The notes under the pieces were generated by a model. It made no database searches, was not told the origin of the DNA, and saw only the letters and a list, made by a program, of their open reading frames with translations. The position numbers and the translations under genes are program-made. Below are positions 20,859 through 31,826 of a DNA stretch of 64,000 nucleotides, in pieces; within the stretch, counting starts at the first letter, position 1, and every line of letters begins with the position of its first letter. This stretch comes from Deroplatys truncata (Eukaryota > Arthropoda > Insecta > Mantodea > Mantidae), in contig CM060985.1 in assembly GCA_030765065.1 (NCBI GenBank), forward strand, positions 176,640,096-176,704,095, read 5' to 3'.

Positions 20859-21874
20859 ACACTAGTGTGCATTTTCAAACATTTTGTCACAGATTCCTTA
20901 AAAGTAGGTGTTCTTGAATCAAATTTTCATGCTGATTCCAGAAACAACTTTCGTTTTTTTCGATCACGTCAGTTTTTACACAAAATAAGGAGTAATGTTT
21001 TGACAATTTTGCTAATGAGCGTAGAAAAGTATTCAAATATCATTTCACACAAGGTAAGTTTTTATTCAAGAAACATTTTAAGAATACTCTCAAGAACTCC
21101 CCTAATTTATTTCATGACTACATTTTAACTAAACAAGAAGCCAAAGTGTTTCGTTTAATTTTTTTCAAGCTTTATCTTCTTTGACTTCCTTGCAGATCCT
21201 TGAAGATGACTGTCCCTCCTCAACATCCAACAGTAGTCGGCTATCATAGTTTCATTCCATCTCCCCTGGTACCTCCTCTCCATTTCCTTAATATCTTGGT
21301 GAAAACGTTCACCCTGCTCTTCACTATAATGTCCCAGACTTTCTGGAAAGTAGTCGATATGTGAATGCAGAAAATGCACCTTTACACTCATGTTACAACC
21401 CATCTTCTTGAAATTTTCCAACATTGTTTCGACAATGACCTTGTAATTAGGATCTTTGTTATTGCCTAAGAAGTTTTCAGTAACTGATCGGAAGGCGGTC
21501 CATGCTTCTATTTCTCTCTCATTCATTGTCTTCTTAAAATCTTCATCCTTCATCAATTTCTTTATTTGAGGACCAACAAAAATTCCAGCCTTTAATTTGT
21601 CTTGTGTAATGAAGGGAAATTTCTTGGAAAGTTACTTGAAGCAGGGTCCATCCTGTGGTAGAGCCCTTACAAATTGCTTCATCAAGCCTAATTTTATGTG
21701 TAGTGGCGGAAGCAATATCTCTATATCTCTATATTTTTGAACTGAAATTGTGAAAAAACTGTGCGGATGGATAAAAAAAATTAAAGCAGTTCTGAAATCA
21801 GCATAAAAATCTGAGTTAGAATCACTTATTAGTTTTCAGTCATCCGATATCATGCAGACTTGTGTTATTAATAA
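20859..21874 (-). mobile_element. Unclassified DNA transposon, copy 1
   Basis: The outer end is TTACACTAGTGTGCATTTTC. The inner end is ATGCAGACTTGTGTTA. The two ends are imperfect terminal inverted repeats of about 16 bp. The whole block is the reverse complement of 23748-24757 with few differences. It carries only the C-terminal exon-like part of a transposon protein, so it looks like an internally deleted derivative of a longer element. Confidence 0.7.
21155..21740 (-). pseudogene. C-terminal part of an uncharacterised transposon protein (copy 1)
   Basis: Minus strand. The frame reads LPPLHIKLGLMKQFVRALPQ, then a stop (TAA, complement of 21632-21634). The same frame then runs to the stop at 21155-21157. 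Conserved-looking blocks are EIEAWTAFRSVTENFLGN, VKVHFLHSHIDYFPESLG, SEEQGERFHQDIKEMERRYQ and ADYCWMLRR, with a lysine-rich end. I recognise this as a multi-copy protein of animal genomes usually annotated as uncharacterised. The His/Asp/Glu-rich blocks and terminal repeats suggest a transposase C-terminus, but the superfamily is not established here. Confidence 0.6.
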
Positions 21875-21899
21875 GTAATTACACTAAAGGTCAGGAATT

Positions 21900-22871
21900 C
21901 AAATGAAAAGTACTTTATTTCACTCACAAGTGACTTCTGTTTGCTCAATGATCATTACCCAAAATGGGAGGTCACCGCCAGGCAGTCGGACGTAAACAAC
22001 GATAAGTAGCGCTTGCCAGCGTAAGCAGCGGTATAGAACCTTCTTGATGTTTCTAATTCCATTGCCTATACAAACCGGCGTTCTCGCGAATGAACTCAGT
22101 TCATGTTCCTGAGTGAGCGAGTTGGAGGGTGAGTTTCCGCTGCGACGAGGGGTGTCGTTCTCCGAGCGAGTATATGGCGATTGCTATGGCGTGCAGTGGT
22201 ACTCCTGCGGAGCGAGAGAATGTGGAGGTCTTGTGTTCGACTCCCAAGCGATTGAACAGTCTGGAAGATGTCACGTCACGAAGACAGTGAAGTGACAGAG
22301 AAGCTGAAGTATTTCACATTAGTGAAGTGAAAGTGTGAACTAAGTGAAGTCCTAGTGAAATTGGAACTATATACAAACAAAACAATGACAGTGGCACATA
22401 CCTTTCATTGGATGTGATTAAATTTATTCTTTATTCCATCTGTCTGATCACTACGGTTATGTATTACAAAATATTCAAACATTTATATCTAGTTTTATGG
22501 CGTCCATCTTCATAATACCATACGTTTTAATTTTAACATATATGTTTTCAATTTACAACTCCTTGATAGATTTTAACTTTTTTGCGGTATCTTCCATTAT
22601 TTTTCAATTTAAATTCTGTAATTCAAAAATATGGTTTCCAAATTGGTTTGTAATTAATAACGGTCCTGTATACAATATTTCCATTTTAAAAATTCGTTTA
22701 TCAGTCACTTCAGAGATATTACGTTTCCTTAGAAGGATTTTCTCTTGAGTAAGTACTTATTTTTTAATTTTTGAACTTTTCTCGTCTCTTATTTGCTTTT
22801 TCAACTTTTCACTTAGTGACAGTTAAAGAACTGGACAAGGTAAGATTAATATTATTGTTATTATTAATAAT
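21900..22871. other. Spacer between inverted transposons; minisatellite-like words
   Basis: GC-richer from 22060 to 22300, with a B-box-like GTGTTCGACTCCC near 22230 that may mark a degenerate tRNA-related element. At 22280-22375 several AGTGAAGTGA words occur, and TCACATTAGTGAAG (22314-22327) is the exact complement of the minisatellite core CTTCACTAATGTGA. The remainder is AT-rich with no recognised frame. Confidence 0.35.
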
Positions 22872-23340
22872 TACCAAGCGAGATGGTTATGCAGTAATGT
22901 GTTCGCATTCAGGAGATTCTCGGTTCGATTCCATCGACTACTCTTTCTGACTTTTTTCGTGGTTTTCCCTCATCGGTAGGCGAATGTTGCGGTTCCTTCT
23001 TACCTACTACGATTTCCTTTCTATCGTATCCCCTTCATTCCGTTTTCTTGTCATCCTTCAATTATGCTTCTAGGTTTTGTGGTGAATGGCGGTGCTGGAC
23101 AGATAGTGTGGATCCTTGCACAAAGGAAAGAGTACTCCCCGTGGAAATTAGAGGGCTGCTTGGTCGACGGTTCGTTCATTGTCCTCTCTACACATCTCCA
23201 GCGATGGGACAGGTCTTCAAGCCTGCAACTTAGGGACTTCCGCGCGACACTGTGACCAATCTCCCTGTGGCCTATAGTCTCCTGCTGTTTCTTCACTTCA
23301 TTCTGTAGGAATGATAGCCACAATAGAGGTGATCCCTCCC
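22872..23340 (+). mobile_element. SINE of the 5.2-kb family
   Basis: The tRNA-like head includes GCGAGATGGTTATGCAGT (A-box region) and CGGTTCGATTCC (B-box, near 22920). The body is collinear with 5222-5690: GTAGGCGAATG, ACGATTTCCTTT, GCTTCTAGGTTTTGTGG, GAGGGCTGCTTGGTCGACGG, TGGCCTATAG. It is about 460 bp. Overlapping frames of 60-90 codons are incidental. Confidence 0.75.
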
Positions 23341-23747
23341 TTGTGAAGCCGATATTAGTAAACGGATCGAAAATAATTTATAAAATTTTTTTAAGGAAAG
23401 CTAAAAAGGATATCCAAAGTAGTCTACAAAAAGTTTCATGTTTTGTATATTTATATATGCATTGTGTGTCACAATTATTAATGTTATGTATTTGTTGTCC
23501 TAATACACCACCTGTGTAATAGACATTGTCCTCTTTTTAAAGTTCCCTTATTTACCCAGTTTATGATTATTGTGTTTTACTGTTTACTTTACCGTTTATT
23601 ACCGCAATTACACATACAACACACAAACAACTATGCCCATGGCGTGAAACGAATCAGCGATCCTCAGCATGGCGCAGCGTCGAAGCTACACGCTCCAGCG
23701 CTCACAGCAACGAGGGCCGGCATGCCTTGAGCATGTTTGCATATTAC
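23341..23747. other. No recognisable feature
   Basis: AT-rich then mixed sequence up to the inner end of the second transposon copy. No frame or repeat identified. Confidence 0.3.
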
Positions 23748-24757
23748 ACTAGTCTGCATGATATCGGATAACTGAAATCTAATACGTGATTCTGACTCAT
23801 TGTTTTATGCTGATTTCAGAACTGCTTTTAGTTATTTTTGTATCAGGTACAGTTTTTTCACAATTTCACTTCAAAAATATAGAGATATAAAGATATTGTT
23901 TCCGCCACTACACATAAAATTGGGCTTGATGAAGCAATTTGTAAGGGCTCTACCACAGGATGGACCCTGCTTCAAGTACCCTTCCATGAAATTTCCCTTC
24001 ATTACACAAGACAAATTAAGGGCTGGAAGTTTTGTTGGTTCTCAAATAAAGAAACTGATGAAGGATGAAGATTTTGAGAAGACAATGAATGAGAGAGAAA
24101 TAGAAGCATGGACCGCCTTCCGATCAGTTACTGAAAACTTCTTAGGCAATAACAAAGATCCTAATTACAAGGCCATTGTCGAAACAATGTTGGAAAATTT
24201 CAAGAAGATGGGTTGTAACATGAGTGTAAAGGTGCATTTTCTGCATTCACATATCGACTACTTTCCAGAAAATCTGTGACATTATAGTGAAGAGCAGGGT
24301 GAACGTTTTCACCAAGATATTAAGTAAATGGAGAGGAGGTACCAGGGGAGATGGAATGAAACTATGATAGCCGACTACTGTTGGATGTTGAGGAGGGGCA
24401 GTCATCTTCAAGGATCTGCAAGGAAGTCAAAGAAGAGAAAGTTTGAAAAAAATTAAATGAAACACTTTGGCTTCTTGTTTTGTTAAAATGTAGTCATGAA
24501 ATAAATTAGGGGGGTTCTTGAGAGTATTCTCAAAATGTTTCTTGAATAAAAACTTACCTTGTGTGAAATGGTATTTGAATACTTTTCTACACTCATTAGT
24601 ATAATTGTCAAAACATTATTTCTTATTTTGTGTAAAAACCTGACGTGATAGAACGGATGTTATTTCTGGAATCAGCATAGAAACTTGATTCAAGAACACC
24701 TAATTTTAAAAAATCATCTGACAAAATGTTTGAAAATGCAGGCTTGTGTTATTATTA
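23748..24757 (+). mobile_element. Unclassified DNA transposon, copy 2
   Basis: Starts near TTACACTAGTCTGCATGATA and ends GCATTTTCAAACA-complementary sequence (TGTTTGAAAATGCAGGCTTG, then TGTTA). It is the inverse of 20859-21874. The inner ends of both copies face each other across about 1.87 kb. Confidence 0.7.
23880..24456 (+). pseudogene. C-terminal part of an uncharacterised transposon protein (copy 2)
   Basis: The frame contains PPLHIKLGLMKQFVRALPQD, an intact KYPSMKFPF where copy 1 has its stop, and then the blocks EIEAWTAFRSVTENFLGN and VKVHFLHSHIDYFPENL. It is interrupted by TGA (24277-24279) and TAA (24325-24327), where copy 1 has GGA and GAA codons. It then continues in the same frame to TAA at 24454-24456. 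Each copy is therefore broken at different places. Upstream of 23880 the frame stays open to 23800, but the match to family-like sequence is lost, as if an exon boundary lay there. Confidence 0.6.
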
Positions 24758-24913
24758 ACTAGAATTGTATTTATTGCTACAATAAGAGACATAAAACTGA
24801 GTAACGTTCAAAATACGTTAAATAATATGAAGGAAGAAGATTGATTTAAAAAAAAGTACTATGTTAACACAAAAATGTAACAAAAAGGGAGAATTTAAGT
24901 AGTAATATATTTC

Positions 24914-24989
24914 ATATATATATATATATATATAACATGCGTGTAAATATGCTATTCTTATGAATATCTTATTTATTTATTTATTTATT
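24914..24989. repeat. (AT)n and (TTTA)n microsatellites
   Basis: (AT)n spans about 24914-24934 and (TTTA)n about 24968-24989. Confidence 0.9.
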
Positions 24990-25407
24990 CAAAGAATTTC
25001 AATTTTATGAATTTGTTTTACGACTGATAGCAACCAGACGAAAGCTCCAATATACAGCATTTAACTATTAGGATCGTTAAAAAAGCTTCAGAAGGGAGGT
25101 GACGCTTGCAGAAAAAGCGAAAGAAGCGTACGTATTCGCTAAGCGATTTGGTAAATGTTCTAAACGAAAAGGAACTAAGAATTGACTATTGCAATAAAGA
25201 AAGTCCAGAAGAAATTAAGAATATATGTAAGTATATATTTGATTCAATTATATATTGCTCGACGTTAAAACACATTAAGGAACAAAATAAAACACATTCT
25301 AGTAAAAGTATAACTATTGGATGTATTATTTATATAACAATATCTTACCATCCAAACAATGCAATATTTTCACCCCTTGGAGCTAGCAGGATTTTAAATA
25401 TATCTTA
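24990..25407. other. No recognisable feature
   Basis: An open frame of 100 codons (25106-25408) starts at a TTG and has no recognised motif. It contains a splice-donor-like GTAAGT near 25228. Not enough to call an exon. Confidence 0.2.
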
Positions 25408-25411
25408 AAAT

Positions 25412-26220
25412 TGTCGCAGTTTTGTTGGCTTGTGTTTTCTTTTTTGTTGAGCGCCTCTTGTTTTATTATTTTAAATTTGGATGCTTAGTCCTCCGGCTAG
25501 CTATTACAACTCAGTCGAACACGTGTCTCTAAGCAGGGTGTGTAAACGGAAAGGAGTTGTTGCTAAAATATAACACTGATAAAATAATTGGTTTCTACAC
25601 TTTTATTGCCGTCACACTTAATTAATAATTCACTTATTTAATCTTTATACACGCCTGACTGAAACTGTGATATTTTCGAATGTAACTACAGTCGCTTTAG
25701 TTGCCGCGCACCAATTACTTCGCGAACTTCACATTTTGTAACAAACTTTGCGACGAGTACCTCGCGAGAGATTCTTCAGGACTACATGACGTGCACCTCG
25801 TGAGAGATTGTTCCGAACTGTGCGACACTTCCTTATTAACTCGAGAATATATACTCCTTCACCTCGAATTGCTTAAACATTATAATAGAACTGCTATTGG
25901 TTACCAAATAGCGCACGTCTGTTTTGGTCAGCCAATCACTACTACTAACATATATACTCTAGGGAAGATATTCCCTCCATTTATAAAAATGCCACGCTAT
26001 CCTGACGTCATTTGTTTATCTCTTCTTAGTAATAAACAACTCACCCCCTAGGTTTATTGTTACCAACTTGTATTGTCAGTTTCATTTAGGCCGTGTAAAC
26101 TTATTTCCTAACAATACTTATGGCTAACAAACATCTAAAACCCTGTACATACAATAATATTAATTTACACTACAATCACTCTGGCATTCACAGCATGTTA
26201 TGATATAAAATAGTGCCTCA
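25412..26220 (-). mobile_element. Solo LTR with 4-bp target duplication
   Basis: On the minus strand it starts TGAGGCACTATTTTATATCA and ends CTGCGACA. The flanks are AAAT at 25408-25411 and AAAT at 26221-26224, a 4-bp direct duplication. No second LTR or internal region is present, so this is a solo LTR left by LTR-LTR recombination. It is homologous to 17106-18012, including the TGTTAGGAAATAAGTTTACA word, TGACGTCA (26003-26010) and an internal array of about 36-bp units. An open frame at 25701-26051 crosses it and is incidental. Confidence 0.8.
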
Positions 26221-26224
26221 AAAT

Positions 26225-26874
26225 ACAACGAACAAAAAGAAACATTCAACTATACGTTGCACACAGGCTAGCATAAACAATTACTGAATAAAAATTATCC
26301 GCTAGAAACTCAATTCTGCCACGCTAGAAATAAAATTGCCATACCAACTGTATGAGAGGCGCGGTATATCTACACGATTTTTGAGAGCACCCACCAAGAA
26401 CCAGCGGCAACACCGACACCTCATTATCCCACAACTGCAACCCTAATAGTATTTCAACTTGGAACTCCACCCTAAAGAAATCCACTTAATTTGTATTATA
26501 ACCTATTATTATTGTTATTATAACTGTTCACAGTTTTCATAGCATTTTCCAAACAGCTCAGACGTTGCTCGTAAAACCCAAACACTAACTTATATGAATA
26601 AAAGTATACAAAATACCGTCCTAACTGTACAATTACAATTATTTATTTAATCTCAACTTTAACTGTCAATTCATTATAAGTATTTCTAAAGGAAGAAGAA
26701 TTAGTCAGGCATAGAAACAGTAACGTTCTTGCAAGGCCAATTCAGAAGTAGTCGATGCATAGAAGTCACAGTTACTTAAAAAAACTAGAAAAGTAAAATG
26801 CTGGCCCATTATAGAATGCATTGTGAAGTAGTTTGTATTGTTATTTACAACACGCTTTGGGCGTGAATTTGAAG
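26225..26874. other. No recognisable feature
   Basis: AT-rich sequence with short A and T runs. No frame above 70 codons and no repeat partner seen. Confidence 0.3.
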
Positions 26875-27757
26875 TAGGTCGTATTGAAGGAGTTGTATTA
26901 TATTTCAACTGTTGGTGAACCGAACTTGTAGTAGTTGCAGACGCACGTATAGTAAACAGTTTCCGGTAGCCCTCGTCCCAAATGTACTTTCAGGTAGCCT
27001 TTACTCCAAGTTTTAAAAAGATATTAACTTTGTAATTTTACTGCTGCTTTAAATAGTATATATTTATGATTGCCTCGGCTGCGTCAGTATTTTTTAGAGG
27101 CACGTTTCTCTTAGCAGGGTTGTGATGCGACAAGAATGTAGGCTTACACAGATTGTAATTTACTTCACTACATTTATTAATCCTTGACACAATTTAATTA
27201 ACACTTTACTGATAGAGATCTGTGAGATTCTTTTTATTAATTAATTGCACTTTTTTAACACGTAAACGTATTTTTCATCTCACACGAATACATATTATAT
27301 TTCTTGAGGACGTGGCTCACGTCTAGTTAGGAACACGGTTTACATGCAACTGACAAGATTTCTAGCGCCTAGACTTTTAAATTTCTGTATTTCAAGTCTC
27401 TGAATGGCTATTCCTAATCCTTCATTTAACTAAAGCTTTTTCTGGTTGTTGATTGGCTATTTTATAAACTGGCACTAAATTTACATTACTGTTGCCCCAA
27501 TAATGACTAGCAGCATTATTGAACATTCTTACTCATTATTGGCTCAAAGTTACCTTATTGTTAGCAACTTTTAACCTATTATTCTCACAGCTCCTACATT
27601 ATTAAATTACGTAATATATTCACATAACATTATTACACATGGATACAATAATATAAGCATATGCAATGACTGTTACATACATTTTACAAATTATTACATA
27701 CACATATTACTTCAAGGCGGGCTGTTATTGAATTTACGTATTATATAATTAGACTGC
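26875..27757. repeat. Repeat B copy 2
   Basis: Same orientation and order as 3435-4337: TTGTATTATATTTCAACTG, AGTTTCCGGTAGCC, TGCGTCAGTATTTTTTAGAG, TGTAGGCTTACACAGATT, ACACGTAAACGTATTTT, GAGGACGTGGCTCACGTCTA, ATTACGTAATATATTCA, AAGGCGGGCTGTTATTGAAT. Differences are small indels and scattered substitutions. Confidence 0.75.
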
Positions 27758-28734
27758 CTCAATTGGAAATAAAGCATTCCTCCAGAGGAATTAATTATTG
27801 TTTTGTACTACCAATGCTTAAAGGAATTGAACAAGGATTTAAAGCAGCTTTAAATAAGAGTAATAATCCATACAGTCCCAAAGGTACTAAATATATTAAC
27901 ACTCAAATTTACAAACAAAGATATATTACAATTGAAGCAGACTGCATTTGAATTTGTCTTTCTCACATAATTTTTGCCACTTTGAAATAAAATTTAACAC
28001 GCGATAATATGATATAAACTCACTTCCATGAGAGATTAAATGCCGCACCACACACTAAAGAATTTAGACTTTTACTTACGCCAAAAGTACATGATATGAA
28101 CAATTTAGATAAGGCAGAAAAGTGTGGAGACGGTCGCTCACAGACACAAAGCTCAATAAAATTCCTTCTTCACTGGTCGTCGAGAATTAACTGACACGCT
28201 CTTTTTTCTCTTGATGCATCGCTCGGGGTACGCACTGGGAAAGTCAGGTGATGAAAACGTGGAGCCAACATAAGCGCTACCTATACTGGCGGAGAGGACA
28301 CAACCTGGCGAACGCTGTAGAAACCTGGTGCAGCCGGGTTCTGGTGTAAGGCAGGCTGCCGGCGTAATAATAAGCAGCGGCCGAAAATTATAGTTCATCA
28401 TTGCAGGTATATAAAAGAACTACGGCCATCATTGCAAAACAGCCACTTGGTGAAGGAAGAGCAACAATTGGCTCAAAAAAGTAAAGTATTTATAGTAAAT
28501 ACGATAGAATACACGTGTTTATGTAAGATTGTGTACGATATGTAATTAACGCTGAAGGATGCAAATGAAACTTGAGTATGTAAGTTCATTTGTTTCATTC
28601 AAAAGGTTTAGTTGCTATAGGAAAAGTTTAACTGTTGGCTTGTTTAACAGATTTCTGCATAATTTACACAATATCATAACAAATAAAATTCTAATTATTT
28701 AATAAGGCGTTCAAAATACTCCCAATTTACAATC
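27758..28734. other. No recognisable feature
   Basis: A more GC-rich passage at 28150-28400 contains an 82-codon minus-strand frame without a known motif. The rest is AT-rich. Confidence 0.25.
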
Positions 28735-28922
28735 TTGCAGTGGCTAAGGCACTGGGGTGAGGGATGTCGAAAAATCTTCGTGTTACATCTTTGGAAGGAT
28801 AAAACTTAAACAACTAAGGTACAGTCAGATGACTGAAAAATTCAATGCCATAGCCGGGATTTGAACCACGGATCTCCCGGTCTCCGGACGGTTGCCCTAA
28901 CCACTGAACCACCATGGCAACA
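28735..28922 (-). mobile_element. tRNA-derived SINE (minus)
   Basis: Minus-strand head: A-box-like TGGTTCAGTGGTTAGGG and B-box GGTTCAAATCC (complement of about 28856-28866), then the body GCTATGGCATTGAATTTTTC. Neighbour of an opposite copy at 29044. Confidence 0.65.
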
Positions 28923-29043
28923 TGCCGACACGACATTAAATTCTCCAACTCATTCACATTTTTCCCGGTAAACCACAAGGAGATCTCAAATTGTATTGAG
29001 ATGTCATACCCCAATGGCGACTTATATTCTTTGTAAGTACTTT

Positions 29044-29143
29044 AGTAGGTGGTTCAAATCCCGGCTATGACATTAAATTTTTCAGTCATATGATTCTATC
29101 TTTCCAACCCTGTCCAACACACGGCTTGTGTGAAATAAAAATT
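29044..29143 (+). mobile_element. SINE fragment (plus), same family as 28735-28922
   Basis: Starts at the B-box (GGTTCAAATCCCGGCTATGA) and continues CATTAAATTTTTCAGTCATA, matching the body of the minus copy. The A-box half is missing. It ends in an A-rich tail (GAAATAAAAA). Confidence 0.6.
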
Positions 29144-29149
29144 AATTAT

Positions 29150-29352
29150 AAGTTTGGTATTCGTCTGACGTTTTTTTGAGTTATGCTGTTCAAATACACG
29201 CACACACACGCGCACGCGCGGACTTATTTCTAGATTCTTTTTGGATCCAGGGGATCTCAAAGTATGTACTTCCGGTGGAATCTTGGTATCAATTTTTTGG
29301 GTGGAATATATTATCTTCTATACTTGCTATGTACGAGGTGGAGAAACTAAAA
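29150..29352 (+). repeat. Repeat A 3' fragment with (CA)n
   Basis: Contains AAGTTTGGTATTCG, GAGTTATGCTGTTCA, an alternating CACACGCGCACGCG tract at 29195-29220, GGATCCAGGGGATCTCAAAG and TTTTTTGGGTGGAATA. Confidence 0.65.
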
Positions 29353-29469
29353 ATATGTTGCATTAAAAATTTCTGTCGATTACATCACATGGGAAAATAA
29401 TGGCTGAATATTTTGGTTTTTATTACTTTTCCAACTACGCAACTGGTGGACAGAGAAGGTACTGCATTC

Positions 29470-30416
29470 CAAAAAAAATCTGATGTGTTACACTCACATG
29501 ACTTTCTCTACTCTTGTACAAACTATTTTTACAAACGCTTATTCTCCATCTACTTCATGTTAATCGAGATAAACATTTGCAGAAACTATCTTATTGCTAA
29601 TTTTCTTGTAGATGTAAGAAGAATATATATTTACAAGGGCAATATAGAAATACAGTAGCCTTTAAGCACATACATATCTCTTAATAGCTGGTTGCTAGGT
29701 GCAGCACCATTCTCTTTGCCACAGATTAATACTCTTTGCATATCCAAGACAAAAAAATGAATAACGAATTCCCATTTGAGAAAAGAAGCATTGAAAAATT
29801 TAAGGGAATAACAAGCAATATCTCGAAAATGGTTCACTCAACAACAAAAATGTATATGACATGAATTGTGTATTTTAAAGCGATCTACATTGTTTGTGTA
29901 GTAAACTTTTGTCTATCTACTATGATTTACCAGTTATGCAAAAGTCGTTCACAATGAAGAATACTTTTGGAGACATTCCCAGAAACTTTGAGATATACAT
30001 TTCATTTGTCATGACAATATCTTAAACATATGATATTTTAATCAAAATCGTTAGAGCCATTTTTGAGAAAATTAAAATTTTCGAAAAATGTTCCATGTAA
30101 AGGGTAATCTGGGGTGGGGGGATTTTCTTGAAAACATTCGTGTCGCATCTCTGGAAGATACTGAACCTAAATACCAGGTTTGGTGTTTATCCGACTGTTC
30201 GTTTCTGAGTTATGCTGTTCACAGACAGACACACACACACAGACAGACACACACACACACTCACACACAGACACACACACGGACATGTTTCCAAAAATGC
30301 TTTTTTTGGATTCAGGGGGTCTCAAAACATGTATTTCCGGTGAAATTTCGGTATAGAATTTTTGGGTGGAATACAATACTTCCCGTACTTAGTATACGTA
30401 GTAGAGAAAGTAAAAA
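29470..30416 (+). repeat. Repeat A copy, nearly complete (plus)
   Basis: Starts AAAAAAAATCTGATGTGTTA and ends ACGTAGTAGAGAAAGTAAAA. The near-terminal words ACTTTCTCTACT (left) and AGTAGAGAAAGT (right) are exact complements, so the element has short inverted repeats close to its ends. A (CA)n tract at about 30229-30291 is expanded relative to other copies. It serves as the reference copy for the family. Confidence 0.85.
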
Positions 30417-30420
30417 GGTT

Positions 30421-30975
30421 TCGTGTGTGTGTGAACATCATAACTCAAAAACGAAAATAGTGAAAAACACCAAACTTGATATTACATTCAGTATCTTCCA
30501 AATATTGACACTATATTTTCAAGAATACACACACACCAAACTATCGCTTATATGAAAAATTCCTTATTTCCTAAAAAGTGACTTTAACGATCTGCATTAA
30601 AACATCATATAAGATATTTATATGACAAATAAGATGTACTAAAATTTCTGGGAATAACCTGTAAAGTCCTGTTCATTTCGAAGGAATTTTCTACAATCTT
30701 GTTTAAATACACAAAGAACATAGGTCTTTCTAAAATAAACAATTTATTTCCAATAGCCTTATTGTGGCATTAGCCATTTCCGGGATGTCCGTTATTTATG
30801 GTTCGAGTTGTTCAATAATTAGACATTATTATAAGTCCTCTCAGGAATTTTAAGGAATTTTAAGGCCAGCATATAGCGTCCAGTTGTTAAACATTTGACT
30901 GTCGCTGTTCTCTTTGTATCTATAACGAAATGTGTAATGCAGCTATTTCTGTATCTCGATTAGAATTCAGATGTA
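30421..30975 (-). repeat. Repeat A subfamily A2 copy (minus)
   Basis: Begins GTGTGTGTGTGAACATCATA and ends in the A2 middle GGCCAGCATATAGCGTCCAG, TTGTTAAACATTTGACTGTC and ATAACGAAATGTGTAATGCA. It abuts the right end of the A copy above. Confidence 0.7.
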
Positions 30976-31616
30976 TCAACATTAGATTTTTGTAAAATTT
31001 TCTTCGCAAGATAAGCTTTATTTGTATTATTTCTTACATTAAATACCCTGTTTGTCACTGTTCTGATTCTCCGCTGTGTTGTCAACAAAACTTTGCTAAC
31101 TAGCAAGGCATCGTCGCTTAAGAGTAAAACGCTGGCAGAGAGGCGTTCATTGTGCCCTGGAAAAGCCTTTCACAATTCACATGACTGTCAAAGTTGATAC
31201 GTGGGCACCCGCACTCTAAGTTGTTTGAATCAGAGTGCTCCGTCTGTAATTGTTCGATTTAAATGCAAATGAAAATGATCACATGGTTGGTCCTAAGATG
31301 ACTTGCAAATTAAACTCTCTGGATCGTGTTCACACTAGAATTCACAAAGAGCGATGGTTATTCAGCATAAGACCCTTAGCCTGCAAATCCACTCATTTTG
31401 TTAATTTCCCTTTAGCAGAGAAGCATGCCAAAAAACTACGGTGAGCTCAAACTTGTATGCTGCAATGTTGTGCGAACTACAAACGGTGTAGGAATACTTT
31501 AAAACTTGATCATTAGGTTAGTTAATTACCTTGTCTACCCGTAACTGGTAGTTGAAATATTGCACTCCACGATACCGAGGTTTCACCCAAAATATACTTC
31601 TTAAAGCCCTTCTAAC
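30976..31616. other. No recognisable feature
   Basis: No frame above 65 codons and no repeat partner seen in the window. Confidence 0.3.
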
Positions 31617-31800
31617 TGAATGGGATGGCGTCGAGGTAACGCGAGTGACACATTCGGGAGGTCCCGAGTTCGGCCAACACTTATTTGAGTTTTTTCCCTT
31701 GTCGCCAGGCAAATGCGAGGGAATGGCATTAACCATTTCCCAGATATTATTTATTATTGGTTGAATTTTCCTTCTTTTTTCCTCCTTGTCATGCAAGGAG
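31617..31800 (+). mobile_element. Degenerate SINE-like fragment
   Basis: A weak B-box-like GAGTTCGGCCAA follows ATTCGGGAGGTCCC. Then TTTTTCCCTTGTCGCCAGGC and AAATGCGAGGGAATG follow, resembling the post-tRNA body of the SINE at 19780. A-box not convincing. Confidence 0.4.
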
Positions 31801-31826
31801 AATGCAGTTCTAGAACTACTGCCCCC

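Noticed and set aside
20859..20872. Origin of the second minisatellite subtype from the transposon end (shared CACTAGTGTG)
   Set aside because: Only about ten bases are shared, which is too little for an AT-rich region.
25109..25228. Internal host exon with acceptor TTGCAG and donor GTAAGT
   Set aside because: The polypyrimidine tract is poor, there is no homology I recognise and there are no neighbouring exons.
30088..30555. 155-codon frame in Repeat A, recurring at 36825 and 14330
   Set aside because: It recurs only because the repeat recurs. The frame is broken in other copies, passes through (CA)n and has no known motif.
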